A program made the translations under genes and the position numbers. Below, piece after piece: positions 52,571 through 61,962 of a DNA stretch of 64,000 bases. The stretch is from Streptomyces virginiae (GTDB lineage Bacteria > Actinomycetota > Actinomycetes > Streptomycetales > Streptomycetaceae). The notes beneath the pieces were generated by a model that saw only the letters and a program-made list of their open reading frames with translations, ran no database searches and was not told the origin of the DNA. Numbering within the stretch: the first letter of the stretch is position 1; every line of letters begins with the position of its first letter. The stretch covers positions 186,001-250,000 of the forward strand of contig NZ_JOAK01000002.1 of assembly GCF_000720455.1 (NCBI RefSeq), read 5' to 3'.

Positions 52571-52609
52571 AGGATCCCGTCCCCAAGTGGGGGCGGGATC
52601 CTTGTTTTT
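52571..52609 (+). terminator. Terminator of the first tRNA-Ala
   Basis: AGGATCCCG...CGGGATCCT with inner CCCC/GGGG pairing, followed by the T-rich TTGTTTTT: one of only two terminators here with a T-tract. Confidence 0.88.
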
Positions 52610-52708
52610 GTACCCTTTGCGTTTGCTGACCTGGCCCGCACCGGCGTGGCAGAATCGGACAGCCGGAGGGGGAGTCGACGGCCCGACGCGGGAGGGAGTC
52701 GCGAACGG

Positions 52709-52942
52709 ATGGGTGCACACCGGCGCCGGTGCGACTGGTGCAACAACGGGACGCCGATCGTGCGGGACATGGACCCGGTCAACCCCGACTACCAGTACTG
52801 GTGCGAGGAATGCGCGCGGGCGCTGATCATAAAAGGCGACCCGATCGAGACGTACCGTGAGCTGGAAGGGGAGCCGATCTACGGTCGGCTGCTCGATGAG
52901 CACTGCACGCTCAAGCGCTTCTACCAGTTCGCGAGAGCGTGA
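52709..52942 (+). CDS. Small zinc-ribbon-like protein
   Basis: A 77-residue protein with two CxxC pairs: CDWC at residues 8-11 and CEEC further on (QYWCEECARALIIKGD). This is the pattern of a single zinc site. The C-terminal half is helical and charged. ATG 52709 has GGGAGG-type purines about 12 bases upstream. It lies between two identical tRNA-Ala genes, after a strong terminator, so it has its own promoter. I cannot name its function. Confidence 0.8.
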   Translation: MGAHRRRCDWCNNGTPIVRDMDPVNPDYQYWCEECARALIIKGDPIETYRELEGEPIYGRLLDEHCTLKRFYQFARA

Positions 52943-52990
52943 CAGACCGCTGCAAATCGGACATGGCCCATGGTCGGTGGAAACCGATTT

Positions 52991-53018
52991 TTGGACCAGG
53001 GCCATGACCGTGTAATGT
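52991..53018 (+). promoter_or_regulatory. Promoter of the second tRNA-Ala
   Basis: TTGGAC (52991-52996) and TAATGT (53013-53018) are 16 bases apart; the tRNA starts 56 bases downstream. Confidence 0.6.
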
Positions 53019-53073
53019 TTGGGACGTCGCCAAGGGGAACCGGCAAGGGAAACCGAAGCGGCAAGCAGGGCAA

Positions 53074-53146
53074 GGGGCTATAGCTCAGTTGGTAGAGCGC
53101 CTGCATGGCATGCAGGAGGTCAGGAGTTCAATTCTCCTTAGCTCCA
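53074..53146 (+). tRNA. tRNA-Ala(GGC), copy 2
   Basis: Identical in all 73 bases to the copy at 52493-52565, with G3-U70 and anticodon GGC. CCA is not encoded. Confidence 0.97.
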
Positions 53147-53152
53147 CAGTGA

Positions 53153-53187
53153 AGAAGCGGGCCACCCGGATCGGGTGGCCCGCTTCT
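53153..53187 (+). terminator. Terminator of the second tRNA-Ala
   Basis: A perfect 16-bp stem (53153-53168 with 53172-53187) with the loop GAT, six bases after the tRNA. Confidence 0.82.
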
Positions 53188-53248
53188 CGTTGTGTCACCC
53201 GGTGGAACGGCAGAGCGTCGGCAGGGGCCGCTGCGGTACCCTGACGCC

Positions 53249-53287
53249 ATGCGTGCCGTACGCCTCCTGCTTACCGAGCCGCGCTGA
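53249..53287 (+). CDS. leuS leader peptide
   Basis: A 12-residue peptide, MRAVRLLLTEPR, with three consecutive Leu codons (CTC CTG CTT at 53264-53272). TACCCT (53237-53242) ends six bases before the ATG and no SD exists, so the leader mRNA is itself probably leaderless. A terminator with a T-tract follows at 53328-53351, then leuS. Ribosome stalling at the Leu codons when Leu-tRNA is scarce would favour antitermination. Classical attenuators upstream of leuS have been predicted in some Streptomyces. Confidence 0.85.
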   Translation: MRAVRLLLTEPR

Positions 53288-53293
53288 TCAGTA

Positions 53294-53351
53294 CCGACCT
53301 TCGAAACGGTCGGCCTCGGCGCGGCGCCCCCTCCTGTGCGAGGGGTTTTTT
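53294..53351 (+). promoter_or_regulatory. leuS attenuator structures
   Basis: Three pairings are visible. CCGACC/GGTCGG (53294-53299 with 53308-53313) can pause polymerase. GCCGCGC in the leader-peptide end (53278-53284) can pair with GCGCGGC (53319-53325). The terminator CCCCTC/GAGGGG (53328-53333 with 53340-53345) is followed by six T (53346-53351). Which pair forms should depend on where the leader ribosome stalls. Confidence 0.75.
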
Positions 53352-53401
53352 CGTTTGGGCAGGCAGAGACGGCAGAGACGATCGATGGAGCTTCAGAAAT
53401 C

Positions 53402-56266
53402 ATGAGCGAGACGAACACCCCGGCCCCCGAGGCGGCCGAGGCGCACCGTTACACGGCTGCCATGGCCGCCGACATCGAGGCACGCTGGCAGGACGTATGG
53501 GACGCGCAGGGCACCTACGAGGCCCCGAACCCGACCGGTGACCTGGCGGGGGACCCCGCGGTCGTCGCGCGGCCCAAGAAGTTCATCATGGACATGTTCC
53601 CGTACCCGTCCGGTGCGGGCCTGCACGTCGGTCACCCGCTCGGGTACATCGCCACCGACGTCTACGCCCGCCACCAGCGGATGACCGGCCACAACGTCCT
53701 GCACACCCTGGGATTCGACGCCTTCGGCCTGCCGGCCGAGCAGTACGCCGTGCAGACCGGCACGCATCCGCGCGTGTCGACCGAGGCGAACATCGAGAAC
53801 ATGAAGGTCCAGCTGCGCCGGCTGGGCCTGGGCCACGACAAGCGCCGCTCGTTCGCCACGATCGACCCGGACTACTACAAGTGGACCCAGTGGATCTTCC
53901 TGCAGATCTACAACTCCTGGTACGACGCGGACGCCAGGAAGGCCCGCCCGATCGCCGAGCTGGTCGCCGCCTTCGAGGACGGCTCCCGTGAGGTCCCCGG
54001 CGGGCGCGCCTGGGCCGGGCTGACCGCGGCCGAGCGGGCCGACGTACTGAACGGCCACCGGCTGGCGTACTCCTCGGACGCGCCCGTCAACTGGTGCCCC
54101 GGGCTGGGCACCGTACTGGCCAACGAGGAGGTCACCGCCGACGGTCGCTCCGAGCGCGGCAACTTCCCGGTCTTCAAGTCCAAGCTGAGCCAGTGGAACA
54201 TGCGGATCACCGCGTACGCCGACCGGCTGCTGGACGACCTGGACGCGCTGGACTGGCCCGAGGCCATCAAGCTGCAGCAGCGCAACTGGATCGGCCGCAG
54301 CGAGGGCGCGCGCGTCGACTTCGCGCTGGGCGACGAGGCCATCACCGTCTTCACCACCCGCCCCGACACCCTGTTCGGCGCCACCTACATGGTGCTGGCG
54401 CCCGAGCACCCGCTGGTGGAGAAGTTCATCCCGGCAGCCTGGCCCGAGGGCACCCACGACGTGTGGACGGGCGGGCACGCCACCCCGGCGGAGGCCGTCA
54501 CCGCCTACCGCAAGCAGGCCGCCTCGAAGTCGGACGTCGAGCGCCAGGCCGAGGCCAAGGACAAGACCGGCGTCTTCACCGGCGAGTACGCGATCAACCC
54601 GGTCAGCGGCGACAAGGTCCCGGTCTTCATCGCCGACTACGTCCTGATGGGCTACGGCACCGGCGCGATCATGGCCGTTCCGGCGCACGACAGCCGGGAC
54701 TTCGAGTTCGCGCGCGCCTTCGAGCTGCCGATGCGCTGCGTCGTGCAGCCCTCCGACGGCCGCGGCACCGACCCGGCCGAGTGGGACGACGCCTTCGCCT
54801 CGTACGACGCGAAGCTGGTCAACTCCACCGGCGAGGGCATCTCCCTGGACGGCCTGGGCGTCGTCGAGGCGAAGGCCGCGATCACCGAATGGCTGGCCGG
54901 GCGCGGCATCGGCGAGGGCACGGTCAACTTCCGCCTGCGCGACTGGCTGTTCAGCCGCCAGCGGTACTGGGGCGAGCCCTTCCCGATCGTCTACGACGAG
55001 GACGGCGTCGCGCACTCCCTGCCCGAGTCGATGCTGCCGCTGGAGCTGCCGGAGGTCGAGGACTACTCGCCGCGCACCTTCGAGCCGGACGACGCGGACT
55101 CGCAGCCGGAGACCCCGCTGTCGCGCAAGGCCGACTGGGTCAACGTCGAGCTGGACCTGGGCGACGGCGTGAAGTCCTACCGTCGCGAGACCAACACCAT
55201 GCCCAACTGGGCCGGTTCCTGCTGGTACGAGCTGCGCTACCTGGACCCGAACAACGCCTCCGCGCTGGTCGACCCGGAGATCGAGCAGTACTGGATGGGT
55301 CCCCGCGAGGGCGCCCCGCACGGCGGTGTCGACCTGTACGTGGGCGGCGCCGAGCACGCCGTGCTGCACCTGCTGTACGCCCGCTTCTGGTCGAAGGTGC
55401 TGTTCGACCTGGGCCACGTGTCCTCGGCGGAGCCGTTCCACAAGCTGTTCAACCAGGGCATGATCCAGGCGTACGCCTACACCGACGAGCGCGGTGTGTA
55501 CGTCCCGGCGGCCGAGGTCGAGGAGCGCGACGGCGGCTACTTCTACGAGGGCAAGCAGGTCAAGCGCGAGCACGGCAAGATGGGCAAGTCCCTGAAGAAC
55601 GCCGTCACGCCGGACGAGATCTGCGAGGAGTACGGCGCCGACACGCTGCGCCTGTACGAGATGGCGATGGGTCCGCTGGACGTCTCGCGTCCGTGGGACA
55701 CGCGCGCCGTGGTCGGCCAGTACCGCCTGCTGCAGCGCCTGTGGCGCAACATCGTGGACGAGGAGACCGGCGCGGTGACGGTCGTCGACGCCGAGCCGGG
55801 CGAGGACACGCTGCGCGCCCTGCACAAGGCGATCGACGGGGCCGGCGCGGACATGGCGGGGCTGCGGTTCAACACCGCCATCGCCAAGATCACCGAGCTG
55901 AACAACGCCCTGACGAAGGCGGGCCGCCCGCTGGAGCGCTCGGTCGCCGAGCGGCTGGTCCTGCTGGTCGCCCCGCTGGCCCCGCACATCGCGGAGGAGC
56001 TGTGGCACCGGCTGGGCCACAGCGAGTCCGTGGTCCACCAGGACTTCCCGGTCGCGGACCCGGCGTACGTCGTGGACGAGAGCGTCACCTGCGTGGTGCA
56101 GGTCAAGGGCAAGGTCAAGGCGCGCCTGGAGGTGTCGCCGTCGATCACGGACGCCGATCTGGAGCAGCTGGCCGTGAACGACGCCGGGGTCGTGGCGGCG
56201 CTGGGCGGCGCGGAGATCCGCAAGGTGATCGTGCGCGCGCCGAAGCTGGTGAACATCGTCATCTGA
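53402..56266 (+). CDS. leuS: Leucine--tRNA ligase
   Basis: A class Ia synthetase for Leu. From ATG 53402 it is 954 residues. HIGH is HVGH at 75-78 (after [10 protein letters not shown]). The CP1 editing domain has [13 protein letters not shown]. The KMSKS loop is KMGKS at 726-730, the usual variant in this family. The anticodon-binding and C-terminal domains follow. The frame is open upstream to 53336, but this covers the attenuator T-tract and is not coding. Its expression is controlled by the upstream leader peptide and terminator. Confidence 0.98.
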   Translation: MSETNTPAPEAAEAHRYTAAMAADIEARWQDVWDAQGTYEAPNPTGDLAGDPAVVARPKKFIMDMFPYPSGAGLHVGHPLGYIATDVYARHQRMTGHNVLHTLGFDAFGLPAEQYAVQTGTHPRVSTEANIENMKVQLRRLGLGHDKRRSFATIDPDYYKWTQWIFLQIYNSWYDADARKARPIAELVAAFEDGSREVPGGRAWAGLTAAERADVLNGHRLAYSSDAPVNWCPGLGTVLANEEVTADGRSERGNFPVFKSKLSQWNMRITAYADRLLDDLDALDWPEAIKLQQRNWIGRSEGARVDFALGDEAITVFTTRPDTLFGATYMVLAPEHPLVEKFIPAAWPEGTHDVWTGGHATPAEAVTAYRKQAASKSDVERQAEAKDKTGVFTGEYAINPVSGDKVPVFIADYVLMGYGTGAIMAVPAHDSRDFEFARAFELPMRCVVQPSDGRGTDPAEWDDAFASYDAKLVNSTGEGISLDGLGVVEAKAAITEWLAGRGIGEGTVNFRLRDWLFSRQRYWGEPFPIVYDEDGVAHSLPESMLPLELPEVEDYSPRTFEPDDADSQPETPLSRKADWVNVELDLGDGVKSYRRETNTMPNWAGSCWYELRYLDPNNASALVDPEIEQYWMGPREGAPHGGVDLYVGGAEHAVLHLLYARFWSKVLFDLGHVSSAEPFHKLFNQGMIQAYAYTDERGVYVPAAEVEERDGGYFYEGKQVKREHGKMGKSLKNAVTPDEICEEYGADTLRLYEMAMGPLDVSRPWDTRAVVGQYRLLQRLWRNIVDEETGAVTVVDAEPGEDTLRALHKAIDGAGADMAGLRFNTAIAKITELNNALTKAGRPLERSVAERLVLLVAPLAPHIAEELWHRLGHSESVVHQDFPVADPAYVVDESVTCVVQVKGKVKARLEVSPSITDADLEQLAVNDAGVVAALGGAEIRKVIVRAPKLVNIVI

Positions 56267-56277
56267 GGTCTTCGGCC

Positions 56278-56303
56278 TGAGAGCTTCGTCTGAGAGCTTC
56301 GTC
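56278..56303 (+). repeat. 13-bp tandem repeat after leuS
   Basis: TGAGAGCTTCGTC occurs twice in tandem, followed by a partial third copy (TGAG). It sits 12 bases after the leuS stop and encodes nothing obvious. Confidence 0.8.
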
Positions 56304-56336
56304 TGAGGGCGCACCCCCGCATAGGGGGGATCCCGT

Positions 56337-56379
56337 ACGGGCAGGTTGGGGGTTCGATTGGAACCCCTGGCCTGCCCGT
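56337..56379 (+). terminator. Hairpin downstream of leuS
   Basis: ACGGGCAGG and CCTGCCCGT (56337-56345 with 56371-56379) enclose GGGGTT/AACCCC. A plausible leuS terminator. Confidence 0.6.
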
Positions 56380-56428
56380 GGCGTTTACGGTGGAGGGGAA
56401 GAGCTGACGCCTGGGGAAAGGGGCCGTC

Positions 56429-57175
56429 ATGGAGGCCGCGTTGATCATCTTCGCGTTGATGTTGCTGGCCATCGTCGGCCTCGGCGCGTACCTCACGGTC
56501 AAGGCGGTGGGCGCGGCCAAGCGGGGTGTGGAGCGCACCGTCGCCCAGGCGAGGCGCAGCGTGGAGGACACCACGCTGCGGGCCAAGAGCTTCGGCCAGG
56601 TCGGAGTGGCGGGAGCGCTCGCGCAGCTGCGGCTGGACCTGCGGACGTCGATGCGCGCCACGCAGCAGGCGCTGGCCGAGGGGGCTCAGGCGGACGCCTC
56701 GCTGCGGGAGTCCCTCGGGCTGTTCGAGCGGCTGAGCGCCCACGGGCACGAGCTCGACGGGGAACTGAAGCGACTGGAGCAGGAGCCCGACCGGCAGCGC
56801 ACCGCCGAGCTCCTGCCGGATCTGCGGGAGCGCGCGGCCAAGATCATCCAGGCGGCGGACTCGCTGCGGTGGGCCGCCCGCGACCGGGCCCGGCGCTTCG
56901 CGGAGGACGACCTGTCCCTGCTGTCGGACCAGATCCAGATGGAATCGGGCGCGCTGCGCGACTGGTCCCGCGAACCGGTGGACGACCTGGCGGCGGCAGC
57001 CGCCGAATGGGACGCCGCCCAGTCCGCCCAGTCCGCCCAGTCCGCCCAGTCCGGCCAGTCCGCGCCGAGCCCGGAGCCGGCGCCCACGCCCCGGCCCGCG
57101 GCTCTGAACCCGCCCGCTCCGACGGTGCAGTACCCCTGGCAGCAGAAGACCCCCCGCCCGGAAAGCGCGGGCTGA
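56429..57175 (+). CDS. Membrane-anchored coiled-coil protein
   Basis: A 248-residue protein: an N-terminal span (ALIIFALMLLAIVGLGAYLTV), a basic segment, then about 170 residues of predicted helix and coiled coil (for example LRESLGLFERL and LKRLEQEPDRQ), and a Ser/Gln/Pro-rich tail containing five AQS-type repeats. ATG 56429 follows AAAGGGG. I recognise no enzyme motif. It lies alone between leuS and degV. Confidence 0.85.
   Translation: MEAALIIFALMLLAIVGLGAYLTVKAVGAAKRGVERTVAQARRSVEDTTLRAKSFGQVGVAGALAQLRLDLRTSMRATQQALAEGAQADASLRESLGLFERLSAHGHELDGELKRLEQEPDRQRTAELLPDLRERAAKIIQAADSLRWAARDRARRFAEDDLSLLSDQIQMESGALRDWSREPVDDLAAAAAEWDAAQSAQSAQSAQSGQSAPSPEPAPTPRPAALNPPAPTVQYPWQQKTPRPESAG
57017..57061 (+). 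repeat. 9-bp tandem repeat inside the coiled-coil gene
   Basis: Four copies of GCCCAGTCC and one of GGCCAGTCC in tandem encode AQSAQSAQSAQSGQS. Being a multiple of three, copy-number changes would keep the frame. Confidence 0.9.
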
Positions 57176-57220
57176 GCAGGGCCCCGCACCGGGCGCCTGA
57201 GGGGCGCAGCCCCTTAGGTC

Positions 57221-57287
57221 GTGTCCGCAAGGTCCCGCCTGCGCGGCGGGGTCCGGCACGCACGCTTGCTACTTTGCGGACACTCCC
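57221..57287. repeat. Dispersed palindromic repeat, copy B
   Basis: GTGTCCGCAA (57221-57230) and TTGCGGACAC (57274-57283) are perfect inverted ends. The blocks TCCGCAAGGTCCCGCC and TTGCGGACACTCCC match copy A at 11588-11642. It lies in the 312-base gap between the coiled-coil gene and degV; the rest of that gap is GC-rich palindromic sequence (for example CTCGGGGCGGAGCCCCGAG near 57296) and no gene. Confidence 0.75.
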
Positions 57288-57487
57288 CAGGGGGTCTCGG
57301 GGCGGAGCCCCGAGTTTCGGGAAGGGGCGGGGTGGGGGAGAGCCCCCCAGGGCCCCCGACGCCGCCCGCCGCACAACCCGTAGGCTCGGCCGCACCCAGC
57401 CCCGGCGGGGGGCCCGCGCGACCCGCCCCCGCCCCGCCCCGGGGCCCCGGCTGCCGTCCCGCCCCCACGAGCGGTAACCTCCGCCTC

Positions 57488-58333
57488 ATGTCCCGCCATG
57501 TCGCCATCGTCACCGATTCCACGGCCTACCTGCCCCGACCGGCCATGGCGCGGCACGGAATCACCGCCGTCCCGCTCACCGTGGTGCTCGGCGGAGAGGC
57601 CCTGGAAGAGGGCACCGAGATCTCGGCGCGCAGCCTGGCCCTGGCCCTGCAGAAGCGCCGCTCGGTCACCACCTCCCGCCCGAGCCCGGAGGAGTTCGTA
57701 CGGGCCTACCGGGCGGCCGCGGACGCCGGGGCGACCGGCATCGTCAGCCTGCACCTGTCCGCCGAGTTCTCCGGGACCTATGACGCCGCCGTGGTGGCCG
57801 CCAGGACCGCGCCGGTGCCCGTACGCGTCGTGGACACGGGCATGGTCGCCATGGCCCTCGGATTCTGCGCGCTCGCCGCGGCGGAGGTCGCCGAAGCGGG
57901 CGGCTCCGTGGACGAGGCCGTGGCGGCCGCCGAGAAACGGGCGGCGGACATGGCCGCGTACTTCTACGTCGACACCCTGGACTACCTGCGCCGAGGCGGC
58001 CGGATCGGGGCCGCGCAGGCCCTGCTCGGCTCGGCCCTGGCGGTGAAGCCGCTGCTGACCCTGGACGGCGGGCGGATCGAGATGCTGGAGAAGGTGCGTA
58101 CGGCTTCCAAGGCCATCGCCCGCCTGGAGGAGCTGGCCGTCGAGCGCGCCGGCTCAGGCGGCGTGGACGTGGCGGTGCATCACCTGGCGGCGCCGGAGCG
58201 GGCCGAGAAGCTCGCCCAGCGGCTCCGCGAGCGGATTCCCGGCCTGGTCGAGCTGCACGTCAGCGAGGTCGGAGCGGTGATCGGCGCGCACACCGGGCCG
58301 GGGCTGCTGGCGGCGGTCGTCTCGCCCCGCTGA
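57488..58333 (+). CDS. DegV family fatty-acid-binding protein
   Basis: A 281-residue DegV protein; the family binds fatty acids and serves as the FakB subunit of fatty-acid kinase in Firmicutes. It begins HVAIVTDSTAYLP and has the family segments TTSRPSPEEF, HLSAEFSGTYDAA, and YVDTLDYLRRGGRIG. ATG 57488 has no SD; TAACCT ends seven bases upstream (leaderless pattern). No fakA-like kinase is next to it. Confidence 0.94.
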   Translation: MSRHVAIVTDSTAYLPRPAMARHGITAVPLTVVLGGEALEEGTEISARSLALALQKRRSVTTSRPSPEEFVRAYRAAADAGATGIVSLHLSAEFSGTYDAAVVAARTAPVPVRVVDTGMVAMALGFCALAAAEVAEAGGSVDEAVAAAEKRAADMAAYFYVDTLDYLRRGGRIGAAQALLGSALAVKPLLTLDGGRIEMLEKVRTASKAIARLEELAVERAGSGGVDVAVHHLAAPERAEKLAQRLRERIPGLVELHVSEVGAVIGAHTGPGLLAAVVSPR

Positions 58334-58431
58334 TCACCGGAACGAGTGGCGCGGTTGTCCACAACAGGGCTGCCGTCCACCGGAATTGAAGCCTCCGAAC
58401 GGCTGTCGGGATCTGCCCCTACGGTCGTGAC

Positions 58432-59457
58432 ATGACTCTTCGAGCGCGTACTCCGTATCCGTCGGGCGCCACCAGCGGCCCGGGCCGTTCCCGCCTCTCC
58501 GACAGCCGTTTCCGGCACGGACGGGGGCGCGGCAGGCGCCGCCACGGCCTCCGTGCCGCGCCCGCTCACCTTCCGCATCACGATCCCGATCCCTGTCTCG
58601 ATCCCGACCTCGACCCTGATGCCGGCCCCGATCCCGGCCCCGACCCGGGACCTGATCGGGATCCGGGCGCGGTGCGGCGGAGGGCCGAAGCCCTGTTCGG
58701 CGGTGCCGGCCCGCCGCAGGCGGCGCCGCCGGCCCCGGAGGAGCCCGAGGCGCCGCCCGGGGAGGCGGCCGCCCTGCCCACCGGTACCGCCCGCAGGCTG
58801 GCGGTGCGGGAGCGGCTGCCGGTGTGGCTGCAGGCCCGGTGCGCGGTGGAGCCGCGCACGGTGGCCGCGGTCGGGGTGGTGCTGGTCGCCGCCGTCGGCT
58901 TCGCGGGGCAGCAGTACTGGTCGTCCCGGCCGCGGGAGGTGACCGCCCCCGCCCTGGCCGCCCCCGCGGTGGTGCCGGCGGGGGCCACCGCGTCCGCCGC
59001 GCCACCGGCCGCGGCAGGCGCCGGGGCGGGGACCGCGCGGATCGTCGTCGACGTCGGAGGCAAGGTCCGGGATCCGGGAGTGCGGCGGCTGCCCGCCGGT
59101 TCCCGGGTGGAGGACGCGCTGGCCGCCGCCGGGGGAGTGCGGCCGGGCACGGACACCACCGGACTGAACCGGGCCCGGGTGCTGGTGGACGGCGAACAGG
59201 TGCTGGTGGGCGTGAACGCGACGACACAGCCGCCGCCCGGGGGCGCCGTGGGCGGGCCGTCCGCCGGGCCGCTCAGCCTTGGTTCGGCCACCGTCGAGCA
59301 GCTGGACGGTCTGCCGGGGGTGGGGCCGGTGCTGGCCCAGCACATCGTCGACTTCCGCACCGCCCGCGGCGGCTTCCGTTCCGTGGAGGAGCTGCGCCAG
59401 GTCAACGGCATCGGCGAGCGGCGCTTCGCCGACCTGCGCAAGCTGGTGCGGCCGTGA
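58432..59457 (+). CDS. comEA: ComEA family DNA-binding competence protein
   Basis: A 341-residue membrane-anchored DNA receptor homologue. The cytoplasmic N-terminus is long and contains a run of Asp-Pro dipeptides (residues about 50-76). A span at about 143-163 (TVAAVGVVLVAAVGFAGQQY) is followed by a linker, an SLBB domain (about 203-265, IVVDVGGKVRDPGV) and a C-terminal helix-hairpin-helix domain (about 282-340, LDGLPGVGPVLAQHIV and VNGIGERRFADL). TACGGT ends six bases before ATG 58432 and there is no SD. The stop overlaps the comEC GTG as GTGA. Streptomyces is not known to be naturally competent, so the role is unclear. Confidence 0.93.
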   Translation: MTLRARTPYPSGATSGPGRSRLSDSRFRHGRGRGRRRHGLRAAPAHLPHHDPDPCLDPDLDPDAGPDPGPDPGPDRDPGAVRRRAEALFGGAGPPQAAPPAPEEPEAPPGEAAALPTGTARRLAVRERLPVWLQARCAVEPRTVAAVGVVLVAAVGFAGQQYWSSRPREVTAPALAAPAVVPAGATASAAPPAAAGAGAGTARIVVDVGGKVRDPGVRRLPAGSRVEDALAAAGGVRPGTDTTGLNRARVLVDGEQVLVGVNATTQPPPGGAVGGPSAGPLSLGSATVEQLDGLPGVGPVLAQHIVDFRTARGGFRSVEELRQVNGIGERRFADLRKLVRP

Positions 59458-61844
59458 ACCGCCCGGAGGGGGCGGGCCCGGTGGACCTGCGTCTCGCGGT
59501 GCCCGCCGTGGCCGCCTGGGCGGCGGCCGCCCTCGCGCTCGGGGCACCCGTCGGGGGGACCGCCCTCGGCGTGGGCCTGGCGGTGGTCGCCGCGGGCCTG
59601 CTGATGCTGCTGCAGGCGAGGCGCCCGGGGGCGCTGTGGCGGGTCGCCCCGGCCGTGGCGGCTGCCCTGCTGTCCGCGGCCGCCGGAGCGGGCGTCGCGG
59701 GGCTCCAGCTGGCCGAGGCGCGGGCCGGGCCGGTCGCCGGACTGGCGAGCCGGCACGCCCGGGTCCACGTCGAGCTGACCGTCGGCTCGGATCCCCGGAC
59801 CGCGCGGAGCGGCAGCGGGCCGCCGGTGGTGGTGCTGGACGCGGTGGTCACCCGGGTGACCGGGCCCGACGGGGCGAGCACCCGGGTCGAGACCCCGGTG
59901 CGGGTGCTGGCCGGGCACGCGGGATGGGCCCGGCTCCTGCCCTCCACCCGGGTGGCGGTGGTCGCCCGGCTGGCCCCCGCGCGGGGCGGGGAGCGGGCCG
60001 TGGCGCTGCTCCGCCCGTCCGGTGACATACCGCCGGCGGTGACCGGCGGCCCGGACACCGCCCAGCGGCTGGCGGGGCGGCTGCGGGCCGGGCTGCGCGG
60101 GGCCACCGAGGGGCTCGCACCGGATGCGCGGGCCCTGCTGCCGGGACTGGTCGTCGGGGACACCTCCAGGGTTCCGCCCGACCTGCACGAGGCCTTCCGG
60201 GCCACCGATCTGCTCCATCTGCTGGCCGTCTCCGGGTCGAACCTGACCGTGGTGCTGTTCCTGCTCATCGGGCCCCCGGGCCGCGCGCAGCAGGCCGAAC
60301 GGCGCGGGCTGGCGCCCCGCCTCGGACTCTCCCTGCGGACGACCGCCCTGTGCGGGACGGCCCTGACCCTGGCGTTCGTGGTGGTCTGCCGGCCGGAGCC
60401 GAGCGTGCTGCGGGCCGCGGCCTGCGGGGCGGTCACCCTGCTGGCCATCGCCACCGGCCGGCGCAGGTCCCTGATCCCCGCCCTGGGGGCCGCGGTACTG
60501 CTGCTGGTGCTCTACGACCCGTGGCTGGCCCGCAGTTACGGCTTCCTGCTCTCGGTCCTGGCCACCGGGGCGCTGCTGACCCTCGCTCCCCGGTGGAGCG
60601 GGGCCCTGCGGCGGCGCGGGGCGGGGCCCCGGCTCGCCGAGGCGGTGGGCGCCGCCGCTGCCGCCCAGGCGGTGTGCGCGCCCGTGGTCGCCGTGCTCGC
60701 GGCCCGGGTCAGCCTGGTGGCGGTGCCGTGCAACCTGCTGGCCGAGCTGGCGGCCGGTCCGGCGACCGTCCTCGGCTTCGCCGCGCTGGCGGCGGCCCCG
60801 CTCTGGATGCCCGCCGCCGAGGTGCTCGCCCGGTGCGCAGGGGTGCCCGCAGGGTGGATCGCCGCCGTCGCGCGGGCCGGGGCGAGGTTCCCCGGCGCGG
60901 AGCTGCCCTGGCCGGGCGGGATCACCGGCGGCCTGCTGCTGGCGGCGCTCACCCTGGCGGTCGTCGTGATCGGCGCCCGCCTGGGGCGGCGGCGGTGGCT
61001 GTGCTCCGCGCTGGTGGTGCTGCTGCTCCTCGCGGTACTGCGGCCGCCGCAGCTCACCCGCACGCTCACCGGCTGGCCCCCGCCCGACTGGAGCTACGTC
61101 CAGTGCGCCGTGGGGCAGGGGGACGCGGCGGTTCTCGCCGTGGGCCCGGGGGAGGCGGTGGTGGTGGACGCCGGTGCGGAACCCGGGCCGGTGGACGCCT
61201 GCCTGCGCGAGCTGGGGGTGCAACGGGTGCCGATGCTCCTGCTGACGCACTTTCACGCCGACCACGTGGGAGGCCTGGCAGGCGTCCTGCGGGGCCGGTC
61301 CGTGGGGGTGATCCAGGCCACCGTGCTGGAAGAGCCGCCCGGGCAGGCCGAGTTCGTACGGCGGACGGCGGCGGCCGCCGGGGTGCCGGTCGTGCGGGCG
61401 GTGCAGGGGGAGCGGCGCCGGGCCGGGCCGTTCGAATGGGAGGTGCTGTGGCCGCCGCCGGCCGGGTCGCCCTTCCAAGGGCCCAACGACGCGAGCGTCG
61501 TCCTGCTGGTGCGCGGCGCGGGACTCACTCTGCTGCTGCTCGGCGACCTCGAACCCGAGGCGCAGCAGGCCCTCCTGAGGGAGCATCCGCAGTTAGGGCC
61601 GGTGGACGTCCTCAAGGTCGCCCACCACGGCTCGGCACACCAGGATCCGGGGCTGCACGAGCGGGTCCGCCCGCGGCTGGCGATTGTTCCCGTCGGTACA
61701 AAAAACCGGTACGGGCATCCCGCGCCGGGTACGCTCGCCCGCCTGCGGGCCGTGGGGGCGACCGTGTTGCGCACCGACACCGACGGCTCGATCGCCGTCA
61801 GTGGAACCGGCGTTCGGCTGCGTGCGTTTCCAGCCAGGAGACGA
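59454..61844 (+). CDS. comEC: ComEC/Rec2 family DNA channel protein (3' end uncertain)
   Basis: A polytopic membrane protein with an N-terminal domain, the Competence core (DLLHLLAVSGSNLTVVLFLL), about ten spans, and a C-terminal metallo-beta-lactamase domain (LLLTHFHADHVGGLAG, VLKVAHHGSAHQ, GTKNRYGHPAPGT). GTG 59454 overlaps the comEA stop. Conservation ends near DTDGSIAVSGTG at about 61808, giving roughly 790 residues, but the frame has no stop until 63575, deep inside yceI and holA. A stop has probably been lost (CGA 61842-61844 is one step from TGA) or a small indel exists; the end given here is my estimate. Confidence 0.85.
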
Positions 61845-61962
61845 CGTATGCGACGCGGTCATACCGGGCGCGAGTGTTCTGTTTGCCCACAACCCGACAG
61901 CATGATCGAATGCGTCTTCGCCAGAGCGGTCCAAGTCCACACAGCACGGGGGTGCACACGTC

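Noticed and set aside
55577..55591. KMGKS instead of KMSKS in LeuRS as a possible defect
   Set aside because: This substitution is normal in bacterial LeuRS of this group.
57296..57330. CTCGGGGCGGAGCCCCGAG palindrome as a terminator of the upstream gene
   Set aside because: It is part of a longer GC-rich repeat region more than 100 bases after the stop; its role cannot be assigned.
58578..61586. Minus-strand 1002-codon frame across comEA and comEC
   Set aside because: Antisense to two genes with clear domains; composition Gly/Arg/Pro-rich only.
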